Shown here: positions 53,307 through 61,144 of the stretch, one piece after another
Layout of the letters: each line of letters begins with the position of its first letter
Position numbering within the stretch: the stretch's first letter is position 1
Assembly: GCF_008993995.1 (NCBI RefSeq)
Contig: NZ_BKNN01000010.1
Coordinates: 1-61,759, forward strand
From: Acinetobacter brisouii
Lineage (GTDB): Bacteria > Pseudomonadota > Gammaproteobacteria > Pseudomonadales > Moraxellaceae
DNA length: 61,759 nucleotides
Direction of reading: 5' to 3'
Notes under the pieces: generated by a model
What the model saw: the letters and a program-made list of their open reading frames with translations, nothing else
Database searches by the model: none
Told to the model about the DNA's origin: nothing
Position numbers and translations under genes: made by a program

Positions 53307-53980
53307 GGTGTTGTTCCTTGTTCAGTTAATAGGCGCTCAAAGCATTCATTGTGGGTTTCACCATCACGTCGGTTTTTTGCAACATGTGCAAAAACCTGTT
53401 CAGCTGGTATGTCTTTCAAAGTTCTCTGTGGTTTGGGCTTGTTCGTATTCGCCTTAGCAATCAATTCATTGAACGTGAAAGCGGGCTTTTCATGCTTTTG
53501 CTGCTCATGTGCTTTTCGCTCTTGCTGACGCTCATACATTGATTTTTCAACAACCAATGGCGGGCGTTTTGCCGTTGCTGTTGGCTCAGGCGCGGCATGC
53601 TGATCAGGCTTATATGAAGTGATAACTTCATATAAATAACCATGGGTTTTCAGTGGCAAATCAATTTTGTTCTGATCACGACGCTCCAAGAGCACTCCAA
53701 TTGCCCATCCCCATGCGCCCGTAGGCGCTGGGTAGGTGTGATGACCTCGCTTGATTTGCTTAGCCACAAAATCAGGTGCAATCTCAGTGAGCAGCTTCGC
53801 AGCACGCTCGAAAGTCAGATCACGATTTTGGGGACGAAACATCGCTAGATACTTCACCATTGGTATTTTCAAATCGCCTAACAAACTCAGAGAAGAAACA
53901 AAGGCTTGACTAGCTTCACTATGACCAAGCAATGCATCTAAACTTGAAGTTGCACCACAAGCAGGACATCGCGTTTTCAT
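53303..53980 (-). CDS. Zinc-ribbon protein, early region, unknown
   Basis: 225 residues. The N-terminus MKTRCPACGATSSLDALLGH has a CxxC knuckle. The centre (KYLAMFRPQNRDLTFERAAK) and a charged C-terminal half (ERQQERKAHEQQKHEK) may bind nucleic acid. Similar proteins occur in the early regions of Acinetobacter Mu-like prophages in my recollection; no function known. Overlaps the DksA-like gene by four bases. Confidence 0.6.
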   Translation of the reverse strand: MKTRCPACGATSSLDALLGHSEASQAFVSSLSLLGDLKIPMVKYLAMFRPQNRDLTFERAAKLLTEIAPDFVAKQIKRGHHTYPAPTGAWGWAIGVLLERRDQNKIDLPLKTHGYLYEVITSYKPDQHAAPEPTATAKRPPLVVEKSMYERQQERKAHEQQKHEKPAFTFNELIAKANTNKPKPQRTLKDIPAEQVFAHVAKNRRDGETHNECFERLLTEQGTTP

Positions 53981-54195
53981 CGGTAACCTCTGTGATGCTT
54001 CTGTTTCGCTTCAAGCACACCTTGGCAAGTAACACACAACGTCACACCACCAAGCTTACGACGCTGTTCAGGAATCACGTCACCACATTCATCACACTCA
54101 AAATTACTTACAGCATGAAATTGTGGGCGTGCATTGATTTGTTCTTGCAGTTGTAAGGCATGGAAATCTTCTGCCATATCGACTAAATCAACCAT
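53977..54195 (-). CDS. TraR/DksA-type zinc-finger protein
   Basis: 72 residues with a C4 zinc finger CDECGDVIPEQRRKLGGVTL...CVTCQ. TraR/DksA proteins bind RNA polymerase in the secondary channel. ATG 54195 gives the family N-terminus (MVDLVDMAEDF) and overlaps the upstream 32-aa ORF by 8 bp. Confidence 0.85.
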   Translation of the reverse strand: MVDLVDMAEDFHALQLQEQINARPQFHAVSNFECDECGDVIPEQRRKLGGVTLCVTCQGVLEAKQKHHRGYR

Positions 54196-54286
54196 GACAA
54201 CCCCCGAATTTTTCAATTAAGCCCAAGATTTCTGGTAACCCAAAAATGATGAAAACCACAGCAAGCCAAAAAAAATTATCACTCAT
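54188..54286 (-). CDS. Small membrane protein, 32 aa
   Basis: MSDNFFWLAVVFIIFGLPEI then LGLIEKFGGCHG. One membrane helix, AAGGAATAAGAA ribosome-binding region, start 3 bp after the preceding gene's end and stop overlapping the DksA-like start. The context argues for a real gene although it is too short for routine calling. Function unknown. Confidence 0.65.
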   Translation of the reverse strand: MSDNFFWLAVVFIIFGLPEILGLIEKFGGCHG

Positions 54287-54289
54287 TTC

Positions 54290-54637
54290 TTATTCCTTTT
54301 TCTTTATCTGACCACATCCAATCGAACATGATTGACATGCTCTCCAATGCCGCATTTCTGCGGGGTTTTGGGTAGGGGCATCACGCTCTTTGTACTTTTG
54401 GCAATCAATAGAACTGATTTCGTGCTTTAAATAAGGACACTCAATTTTTCCAAGCACCGCCAATACTTTCTTAACCAAACGCTCAGTACTGCCGATATAC
54501 TTGTCACGTAAAGCAAGCGACAAACTTGTGCGTGAATAATCCAGTTCATCCGCAACTTTCTGTAAACTGCCAAGCTGCTCTTTGCGGTTCAATACCAGTT
54601 GCTTCCAGTCTGGAAGCTCATTAGAAGTTAATGACAT
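54290..54637 (-). CDS. Helix-turn-helix protein with cysteine cluster
   Basis: About 115 residues: SLQKVADELDYSRTSLSLAL is a LacI/XRE-like helix-turn-helix; the C-terminus has CPYLKHEISSIDCQKY and CQSCSIGC, possibly binding a metal or Fe-S cluster. ATG 54637 is preferred to the earlier GTG. Likely an early phage regulator; no name. Confidence 0.65.
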   Translation of the reverse strand: MSLTSNELPDWKQLVLNRKEQLGSLQKVADELDYSRTSLSLALRDKYIGSTERLVKKVLAVLGKIECPYLKHEISSIDCQKYKERDAPTQNPAEMRHWRACQSCSIGCGQIKKKE

Positions 54638-54821
54638 ACAATAAACTCCCAAGCAAAATGACTAAAAGCATCACTAAAATGGCAATAATGATGCGGTACT
54701 TGGTACGCTCATACCCAAGCGTACTCAGGCTATGTTCCAAGCGTGCTTTATAGTCATCACGTTCAGTAATGACCTGAATGCGATGAATATTTACCGAGTG
54801 ACTGTGATGTGAATTAAGCAT
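54621..54821 (-). CDS. Single-pass membrane protein, early region
   Basis: 66 residues: a polar N-terminus (LNSHHSHSVNIHRIQVITER), coiled segment and a C-terminal membrane anchor (IIIAILVMLLVILLGSLLYV). The ATG at 54821 has GGGAGAG at good distance. A tail-anchored topology; function unknown. Confidence 0.6.
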   Translation of the reverse strand: MLNSHHSHSVNIHRIQVITERDDYKARLEHSLSTLGYERTKYRIIIAILVMLLVILLGSLLYVINF

Positions 54822-55482
54822 TGAACTCTCCCAAGATTGTTCCGTGTTTAAGTTCTTCTTCAAGCTCAGGACGTTCTGCAAACATCACTTGATTTGTATT
54901 CGGATCAAATACATGTTTGACGCGTTGAATTTGTGGCGGTTTTGGGCCAGTGTTCATTTCAGGCAATAAAACGTACTTAGCTTTTCCCCCTGTAACTTTC
55001 GATTCCTTAACTATTTTCAGATAGCCTGCTTGATGTAGAGAAATGAGGTAGTTATTTGCAGTCTCGACAGCAATTTTCTGGCTATCCGTACTAGAAATTG
55101 CAGACAGTTCATAAGCATTAAGAGCCATTTTTGTAATCCGCAATGTATTCCACATTGCTTTATTTCCACTCATGCTGGGAATCAATTCTCCTTTCTTGTT
55201 AAAAGAAGGATATGTATAACCAACATCATTGATTAGATTAAAGAATTTTTCTTTATTTTGAACTTTGGTGCATGTAACAAAGTCAGCTTTCATTAATCGA
55301 GATACAAACTCCCGAGCACTTTCATAAGTTGCATTACCTTCATCAGCAATAAGGGCTATCGTAAACTCTTCACGATTCTTACGGATCGCATTCCATACGC
55401 GCTGACGGGGAGACTCATACGGAGTTTTTGAGTTCATGATGTCCAATTCCTTAAAGTTTGGTCTAAAAAACGCGATATCCAT
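54814..55482 (-). CDS. Early phage protein with winged-helix-like pattern, unknown
   Basis: Up to 222 residues; starts at 55482 (GGAG 9 nt away) or 55437 (AAGGA 10 nt away) are both plausible. The core (RVWNAIRKNREEFTIALIAD, YESAREFVSRLMKADFVTCT) looks like a winged helix, and a second similar unit follows (TVETANNYLISLHQAGYLKI-like). Follows MuB in the early operon. Function unknown. Confidence 0.6.
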   Translation of the reverse strand: MDIAFFRPNFKELDIMNSKTPYESPRQRVWNAIRKNREEFTIALIADEGNATYESAREFVSRLMKADFVTCTKVQNKEKFFNLINDVGYTYPSFNKKGELIPSMSGNKAMWNTLRITKMALNAYELSAISSTDSQKIAVETANNYLISLHQAGYLKIVKESKVTGGKAKYVLLPEMNTGPKPPQIQRVKHVFDPNTNQVMFAERPELEEELKHGTILGEFNA

Positions 55483-55484
55483 GT

Positions 55485-56240
55485 TCAGAAACTCCGTGGT
55501 TTTGGGCTTTCGCCAGTCACAAAACCATGCGGTAAAATAAGACTTAACTCTTTGCTGGAAACTCGTTTAACCCCAAGCTCCAATGCATTCTCATGCAGCA
55601 TTTCAAGATTCGTAGAAACACGACGAGTAGAACCCCGAACGACTGAAACCAGTTGCTCCAGTACATCCTGTGTAATCTCAATACTCGGTGCATAAATATG
55701 ACTTAACTCCATCACATCATTTAAATCAGAGGGTAGAGCGGGAACCCAGTTCAATACACGTCCGTGGAAGCGTTCCCACTTTTCAAGCTTACGTGCCAGT
55801 AACTCTTCACCGATAATCAAAAATGTCCCTTGGCTGGCTTCATATAAATCCCGTACAATTTCGACTTTATTACCGTTCACCAAATGATCAAACTCATCAA
55901 TAATGAGTGGGCGACCAGACTTCGCTAGCTCAGCACTGGCAAGCTCCATCATTTCACTCAATGTATTCGGCATCGGGATGCTCATTTCACGTAACAGCGC
56001 TTGAGCAAAGGCTTTTTTGGTATAAGTCGACTTTACTTGCACATAAAAAGCATTGGTTTTTGTTGCCACATAATTGGCAGCAGTCGACTTTCCGAAGCCA
56101 CTTGGCCCGTAGAATGCAGAGATGCCAGGCAATAGCGGATTACGCTGTAAAGTACGGCTCACCGCTTCATAGCATTGAGCAATATTGCGAATGTTGGCGA
56201 TTCCGCCAGTTGTATAAATAGGATTGACATTTGCAGTCAT
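55485..56240 (-). CDS. MuB-like AAA ATPase, target-DNA activator
   Basis: 251 residues. Walker A GPSGFGKST near 44, Walker B RPLIIDEFDHL near 117, and sensor-like RRVSTNLEMLHENAL. MuB-type proteins polymerise on target DNA, deliver it to the MuA transpososome and give target immunity. Follows the transposase gene with 56 bp between. Confidence 0.9.
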   Translation of the reverse strand: MTANVNPIYTTGGIANIRNIAQCYEAVSRTLQRNPLLPGISAFYGPSGFGKSTAANYVATKTNAFYVQVKSTYTKKAFAQALLREMSIPMPNTLSEMMELASAELAKSGRPLIIDEFDHLVNGNKVEIVRDLYEASQGTFLIIGEELLARKLEKWERFHGRVLNWVPALPSDLNDVMELSHIYAPSIEITQDVLEQLVSVVRGSTRRVSTNLEMLHENALELGVKRVSSKELSLILPHGFVTGESPKPRSF

Positions 56241-56296
56241 TTAAATCACCATAAATATGTTCTTGATTGAATTTTGTGCTGGTACTTCCGATACCA

Positions 56297-58462
56297 TCAC
56301 GACACTTGACGACGCTCTAAATACGTTTTGAGCGTTTCGTCATCTAGACTAAGCTGTCTAAACTTCTTAGACATTTGGAACAATTTCCAAAAGTTTTCAT
56401 CCTCTTCTGACAATTCCTCCTCGTTTAAAACTCTTTGATCAATTGCAATCCAACGTTCCATTGGAGAGATTTCTACCGTTTTTTGTGGCGTAGGCTCTGC
56501 ATCAATTGAAAGATTCACATCTTTAAAATAAATACGCTCCTCATGTTTTGGCTGTATAGGTAAAGCTTCCAGTTCTGCCATGAGTTTTTGACGTTTCATT
56601 TGGTCAAATGGAATAACTGTTTGATTCTCAATATGTTCAATCATGGCTTTCGGGTTCAACTCGTCTAATACCTCAGATTGCTTCACTGCTAAGCGACGTA
56701 ACCGACCATCAGCACGGTTTTGACGAGCTTGCTCCACCTTAGAAACAGGGAAATAATTACGTTTATTGGCATTCCAAACTGCATAGCAAATCAAACGCCC
56801 GTCTTCATCCCGAACAACTACTTTATTTGCATCGTGAATGTCATAACCGACCAGCACATTGAGTCCGTGATGCTGTTCAAGATCTTTACTAAAGTAACGG
56901 TTGCCGAAAATCTCAATCTCACCGCGACGCACTTTGCGCTCTTCGTATGGACGGAATAAGTCTTCAGCATCCCAATCTTCTACTCGGTCAATTGGCGCAC
57001 CTTGTTCTAACGCTTCATTCCACGCTTCTAACGGGGTTTGATAACGCTTTTTGAGCGTTGCTGGATCAGTAATCCGCTTTAATCCGCTGTGGGGTTTATT
57101 GTTATATTGCTCAACTACTTGAGCCGCATACGCAATAAAATCAACCCAGCTCATTAATGCCTTAGATGTTCCAAAACGCTTGATTTCATTACGTGTTAGC
57201 TTAAACACGACATTACTGGCTTCGCTGTCCATGTCTTTACCAATATAAGTTGGTAAATTTTTCGCGGCTTTTACCCAAAGAGTTTGGTGGCTACGCTCAA
57301 TCATGCCTTTAGCTTGCGAGTTATAAGGCAATGCGTGACTAACCTCAGTATTTAAACGAGCCATCACACCGCGCCCTTGAGCCTTGAGCATGTCGTTCTT
57401 ATAACCTGAGCCGTTATCCACATAGAAAATCGCGGGGATACCGCACTCAGTTGCACTCATACGAATCGCATCTAAAACACACCAGCTACTTTCCGAAAGT
57501 GAAACCGACCAGCCAACTAAACGACGGGTTGCAACATCAATAATTGATGTAATCTCAGGTCGAAATGGTTTACCAGTTATTGGATGCGCCACTTCAGCAT
57601 CAAAGCAGTGACCATCTGCTGTATAAACGTCTGTTGGTAAAAGCAGAGAAGTATCTCGACGAATAAATGGCTGAATATTTTTGATTTCCCGTTTACCCAT
57701 ACGTCCTCGCATCACATCGACTTTGCCCATTTTTTCATTTAAAAAACGATAGGCTTGTGCATAGGATGGGCACTCAACATTTGCATCCAAATATTGCGGA
57801 AGCTGTTCCAGACACACCGTTAAAGTGGGCTTTTGTGGCTGCCCCCAAAGTCGCAATAACTCGCCCGCCCAGCTTGGGATTTGAGATGCTCTTTGCTTTG
57901 GTGCAAGCACTGAAATCACTGCAATTTTGTGCTTTTCTGCATCATCAACTGCTTTCATCCAGTCAAAAATTGAACGTCGGCTAATGGTGCGGTTCTCACC
58001 CGATTTTGCATTTGCCTTAGTAACGGCTTCTTGCATTTCAGTCGGTAGAGTTCCTTCAGCCGCTTGTTCAATAAACTTCTGAATCATTGGGGTCTTTTTA
58101 CAACCCTGATTAATTTGCTGTTGCAGATAGCGCACAATGAATAAACGGTTTTCAGCGACTTCACGTTGCCAGTTCATTAGCTCGGTTGGGTTCTGAGCCT
58201 CAGCTATAGGTGCTAGGGCTGTTGTATTGGCTGAAGTTGATTCAGTAGCAATAAGTTCTCTTTTAATGTTTTTAAGAACCACAAGTTTCATGAGTTCTTT
58301 AGTGAGTTCGTATTCTTTACGAATACCCCCTTTCCCGCGACTAGGTATTTCTTTATACTGAAACTCATTTCTAGCTAAGAACTTATCTAATCCTTTCTGT
58401 GTTTTAGGTAAGCCGTCTAACTCTAATGCTAGTAATTCAGCAACGCTGTAATGTGTCTTCAT
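56297..58462 (-). CDS. MuA-type DDE transposase
   Basis: 721 residues. N-terminal DNA-binding region (HYSVAELLALELDGLPKTQK), then the RNase-H-like core with D in YTADGHCF (about 283), D in FYVDNGSGYKND (about 349) and E in KGMIERSHQT (about 389), then the Mu-C-terminal domain (EERKVRRGEIEIFGNRYFSK) for MuB contact. ATG 58462 is chosen because it shares a base with the ner stop (TAATG) and AAGGA is 9 nt upstream; the in-frame ATG 9 nt earlier lacks spacing. Confidence 0.96.
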   Translation of the reverse strand: MKTHYSVAELLALELDGLPKTQKGLDKFLARNEFQYKEIPSRGKGGIRKEYELTKELMKLVVLKNIKRELIATESTSANTTALAPIAEAQNPTELMNWQREVAENRLFIVRYLQQQINQGCKKTPMIQKFIEQAAEGTLPTEMQEAVTKANAKSGENRTISRRSIFDWMKAVDDAEKHKIAVISVLAPKQRASQIPSWAGELLRLWGQPQKPTLTVCLEQLPQYLDANVECPSYAQAYRFLNEKMGKVDVMRGRMGKREIKNIQPFIRRDTSLLLPTDVYTADGHCFDAEVAHPITGKPFRPEITSIIDVATRRLVGWSVSLSESSWCVLDAIRMSATECGIPAIFYVDNGSGYKNDMLKAQGRGVMARLNTEVSHALPYNSQAKGMIERSHQTLWVKAAKNLPTYIGKDMDSEASNVVFKLTRNEIKRFGTSKALMSWVDFIAYAAQVVEQYNNKPHSGLKRITDPATLKKRYQTPLEAWNEALEQGAPIDRVEDWDAEDLFRPYEERKVRRGEIEIFGNRYFSKDLEQHHGLNVLVGYDIHDANKVVVRDEDGRLICYAVWNANKRNYFPVSKVEQARQNRADGRLRRLAVKQSEVLDELNPKAMIEHIENQTVIPFDQMKRQKLMAELEALPIQPKHEERIYFKDVNLSIDAEPTPQKTVEISPMERWIAIDQRVLNEEELSEEDENFWKLFQMSKKFRQLSLDDETLKTYLERRQVS

Positions 58463-58731
58463 TAAGCACATTCCTTATTGCTATAACGTGGGTAGATACG
58501 CTTGTTATCAATTGTCCAACGCTCTGGAAATAGCTCGTGCAAAGGTTTTCCCAGAAAGTTCGCAATAACAAGTTCTCCTTTTTTACTTGGGATATATAGC
58601 GCATTACGCACTGTCCGATCAGACATACCGTAATCTTTCGCAAGTTGAGTCATCGTCTTACCACGACGCTCAATTTCAGCTTTAATACTGTATCTATCCC
58701 ATTGTTCTGTGGGCTTTTGCTCTAATCCCAT
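58462..58731 (-). CDS. ner: Ner-like DNA-binding regulator
   Basis: 89 residues with the Ner/Nlp helix-turn-helix: IKAEIERRGKTMTQLAKDYG, MSDRTVRNALYIPSKKGELV. In Mu, Ner represses the early and repressor promoters. It is first in the early operon, divergent from the repressor, with AAGGAG 6 nt before its start. Confidence 0.9.
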   Translation of the reverse strand: MGLEQKPTEQWDRYSIKAEIERRGKTMTQLAKDYGMSDRTVRNALYIPSKKGELVIANFLGKPLHELFPERWTIDNKRIYPRYSNKECA

Positions 58732-58742
58732 GTGAACTCCTT

Positions 58743-58766
58743 AATGCCCAAATTGGCATTTTTTTT
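58743..58766 (+). terminator. Plus-strand terminator in the ner 5' leader
   Basis: AATGCC-CAAATT-GGCATT followed by eight T on the plus strand. On the minus strand it is a hairpin in the ner leader without a T-run. It would block antisense transcription entering the repressor promoter from the transposase side. Confidence 0.6.
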
Positions 58767-58771
58767 AACGT

Positions 58772-58799
58772 GTTAGACTAGGTAATTACTTAATCTAAC
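58772..58799. promoter_or_regulatory. 28-bp operator-like dyad at the early transcription start
   Basis: Arms GTTAGA and TCTAAC around TAGGTAATTACTTA: 26 of 28 positions are self-complementary if one G-T is counted. It covers the expected start point of the early promoter. Its arm motif recurs at the antirepressor start and the other prophage end. Confidence 0.6.
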
Positions 58800-58802
58800 G
58801 AC

Positions 58803-58831
58803 AATATAAGTTCTTTAAAAAGAACCGTCAA
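58803..58831 (-). promoter_or_regulatory. Early promoter (Pe) with operator in the spacer
   Basis: Minus strand: TTGACG (-35) at 58831-58826, 17-bp spacer, TATATT (-10) at 58808-58803. The spacer contains the dyad GTTCTTT-TT-AAAGAAC (58810-58825), so a bound repressor or Ner would block RNA polymerase. Confidence 0.8.
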
Positions 58832-58947
58832 CAGTTCTTTTTAAAGATTGAAGAACTATTTTATCGTCTTTTAAAAATATTATTGTTTTTCAAGACTTTG
58901 TTTGGTTCTTTTTTATTAGTGAGTTTTTGTCATGAGTTCTTTAAAAG
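58810..58947. promoter_or_regulatory. GTTCTTT operator array between ner and repressor
   Basis: Perfect dyad at 58810-58825; near-dyad at 58834-58848; reversed half-site AAGAAC near 58851; GTTCTTTT at 58905-58912; GTTCTTTAAAAG at 58936-58947 overlapping the repressor start. TTGAAG (58848-58853) with TTAAAA 17 bp later is a possible repressor promoter. Confidence 0.65.
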
Positions 58948-59576
58948 TTAAAGATGATTCAGAACTTGAAAACCCTCTCAAAGAAAGAATTAAGTTCTTG
59001 ATGACTGAAAGTGAGTTAAATCACCCTTATAGTTTTGCAACTCGTGTTGGATTGTCTAAGGGGACTTTCACTGGAATATGGAAAGAGGGACGTTCTTCTT
59101 TGCATCATGGAACAGTAAATAAAATATGTGCTGCAACTGGTGCGAACCCAGCTTGGTTGGTTACAGGTATGGGTGAACCCTTTGAACAGCAAGCATCTGC
59201 GGTTGTAGATGTACTAGAACCAAAGCAAGATGTGACGCTAGAAGCAGAGCTGCTCGACACATCATTACTTGAGCAAGCATTTGAAACGCTAGATCAGGCA
59301 CTAAAAGCAACGAATAGAATGATGCAACCTAATGGACGTGCTCAGTTTGTTGCTGCGGTTTATGCAAGCCTGAAAGAAGACCAAGCCGTAAATATTCAAG
59401 TCTTAAAAGATTGTATATTTACGGTAGAAGAGGCACTAAGCTCAACACGACGAATCATGTCGCCAAAAGCAAAAACTGATTTGATTTTATTGGTTTACGA
59501 ACTGTATAGTGGCGAGGCTTCATATAAAGAAGCAATGACATCAACAATAAATCAACTCATAAGGAGTGTATCTTAG
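58932..59576 (+). CDS. Prophage repressor (c-like)
   Basis: 214 residues. The N-terminal helix-turn-helix ATRVGLSKGTFTGIWKEGRS followed by INKICAATGANPAWLVTGMG-like text is typical of phage repressors. The C-terminal half is helical, with no peptidase motif, so LexA/RecA-type self-cleavage is not expected. It is divergent from ner across the operator array and is the likely immunity repressor. Confidence 0.85.
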   Translation: MSSLKVKDDSELENPLKERIKFLMTESELNHPYSFATRVGLSKGTFTGIWKEGRSSLHHGTVNKICAATGANPAWLVTGMGEPFEQQASAVVDVLEPKQDVTLEAELLDTSLLEQAFETLDQALKATNRMMQPNGRAQFVAAVYASLKEDQAVNIQVLKDCIFTVEEALSSTRRIMSPKAKTDLILLVYELYSGEASYKEAMTSTINQLIRSVS

Positions 59577-59577
59577 T

Positions 59578-59850
59578 ATGCATGAAACAAATAAAGATAA
59601 AAGTTTTGAAGTAGATCAATTACACAGCGTTGCTTTAAAACCAGAAATTCTGAATATCTTTAAGGAACATAGCCAAAGTCAACAAATCTCAATACAAGTA
59701 AAGCTATCCAGCAATGAGCTATTTACCCTGCAATTCAATATGGATGATTTAAGTGCACCAGATCATCTGCTCACAAGAACTGTCAGCTCAGCTGTGGAGT
59801 CTTTGCTAAACCAAATTCCAACGATTTTAACGGTGCAAAATAAAGTATAA
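59578..59850 (+). CDS. Small protein downstream of the repressor, unknown
   Basis: 90 residues, from ATG 59578 with AAGGAG 11 nt upstream, one base after the repressor stop, so probably co-expressed in the lysogen. Seen: QLHSVALKPEILNIFKEHSQ, LSSNELFTLQFNMDDLSAPD. No family known. Its 3' end contains a transposase-site-like repeat. Possibly a superinfection-immunity accessory; this is speculation. Confidence 0.6.
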   Translation: MHETNKDKSFEVDQLHSVALKPEILNIFKEHSQSQQISIQVKLSSNELFTLQFNMDDLSAPDHLLTRTVSSAVESLLNQIPTILTVQNKV

Positions 59851-60020
59851 AAATAAGCATCAAATTTAGAATCGTTGGAATTTAGTGCAAAATAAAGAGC
59901 AAATCAGAAAACTCCCCTGGTTTGCTCTCAAAAACTCTCAAAGCTATATATATCAATGGGTCTATCCCAGATCATCCCACTATATCCCGCCATATCCCAC
60001 ATCTATCTAGTGCAGAATCA
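59832..60020. repeat. Transposase-binding-like repeats at the Mu-left end
   Basis: GGTGCAAAATAA at 59832-59843, AGTGCAAAATAA at 59884-59895 and AGTGCAGAATCA at 60009-60020, inverted relative to the left-end copies. The last one ends 14 bp from the prophage terminus, symmetric with the opposite end. Confidence 0.8.
59964..59998 (+). repeat. Four ATCCC pentamers at exact 10-bp period
   Basis: ATCCC at 59964, 59974, 59984 and 59994, each separated by five other bases, lying between transposase-site-like repeats. One helical face would carry all four. Confidence 0.85.
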
Positions 60021-60034
60021 GTTATAAAGTCACA

Positions 60035-60039
60035 GGTGG
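60035..60039 (+). repeat. 5-bp target-site duplication, right copy
   Basis: GGTGG directly after the CA end of the prophage, matching 26296-26300. Confidence 0.93.
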
Positions 60040-61075
60040 CTATCCTCAAATAGGTGGGGAATTAGCACGTAAGAAAGCCCAAGAATTAATTGCCGATATT
60101 GGTAAAGGTGAAAATCCCATCATCACCAAGCAAGAACGCAAAGCCAAAGAACTCGAAGAAAGTAACGCCACCTTTGAAGCACTGGCTAAAGAATGGATAG
60201 ACACCAAACAAAATACATGGGTTGCCGATACATTGACCCGAAACAGGGGCGCATTAGAAAAGCATATCTACCCTATTTTCGGTAAACGGCTTTTTGTATC
60301 CATTCGCCCGATTGAATGGATGGAACATTTAAAAGGCATCCAACAAGAACATAAAATTTATGAACAGGTGAAGCGTATTCGCACCATGTGCCGTGATATT
60401 TATGACTATGCCAAAGTCACTGGGCGGATTGACTACAACCCACTTGAGGGACTGCATAAGTTTTTAGAGTCAGGCAAAAAGGAAAACATGGCTCATGTCG
60501 ATGAAAAGGATTTACCTGCATTATTGAGAGCCATAGATAACTATCCGACTCCTGATATTCGTATCGGCTTAAAATTGCTTACGATGTTGTTTTGTCGCCC
60601 CAGTGAATTAAGGGAAGCTCAATGGCATGAATTTGATCTTGATGAGGGGCTTTGGAATATCCCCGAAGAACGTATGAAGAAACGCCGTGAACATGTCATT
60701 CCATTACCGACTCAAGCGGTTAATTTGCTCAATGAATTAAAGTCCATTCGTGGTGAATCTGAATACCTCTTTCCTAGCCGATCTAATCCGAATAAGCCCA
60801 AATCAGATACCGTTTTCATCATGGCGTTACGGCGTTTAGGTTATGAGGGCAGACAAACCCCACATGGCTTTCGACACATTGCCAGTACATTGCTCAATAA
60901 CAAGGGCTTTGATGAACGGCACATTGAGGCAGCTTTAGCCCACGTTAAAGACGGCGTGGCAGGCGTATATAACAAAGCTCAGTATCTCAATGACCGTAAA
61001 CATTTAATGCAATGGTACGCCGACCATTTAGAACAATTGGCAGATGATACGGTCATTCAATTTAAGAAAGCATAA
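60040..61075 (+). pseudogene. P4-type island integrase, C-terminal fragment
   Basis: Continues the interrupted integrase: YPQIGGELARKKAQELIADI, the core-binding domain (NATFEALAKEWIDTKQNTWV), and the catalytic domain with R in FCRPSELREAQW, H-x-x-R in TPHGFRHIAST, H in LAHVKDG and the tyrosine nucleophile in GVYNKAQYL. All catalytic residues are intact. An internal ATG could make a fragment that lacks the arm-binding domain, but the full-length enzyme cannot be made while the prophage is in place. Confidence 0.93.
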
Positions 61076-61144
61076 TGACAGTATGTAACATACTAATTAG
61101 CTGAATATGCAGAAGTACAAATAAATATAAATTATAATGATTTT

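Larger units (their letters stand above)
26301..60034. mobile_element. Mu-like transposable prophage, 33,734 bp
   Basis: Begins TGTAAG and ends GTCACA, so it has 5'-TG...CA-3' termini flanked by GGTGG duplications. It encodes a repressor, Ner-like protein, MuA-type DDE transposase, MuB-type ATPase, GemA, Mor, a lysis module, gp28-type terminase, gp29-type portal, F, G, protease, capsid, sheath, tube, tape measure, N, P, gp45-gp48 baseplate and a tail fibre. This is a contractile-tailed (myovirus) gene order. The Mu-left (early) end is on the right of the window. No gam, gin or mom homologue is seen. Apart from the split sheath all essential modules appear present. Confidence 0.96.
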
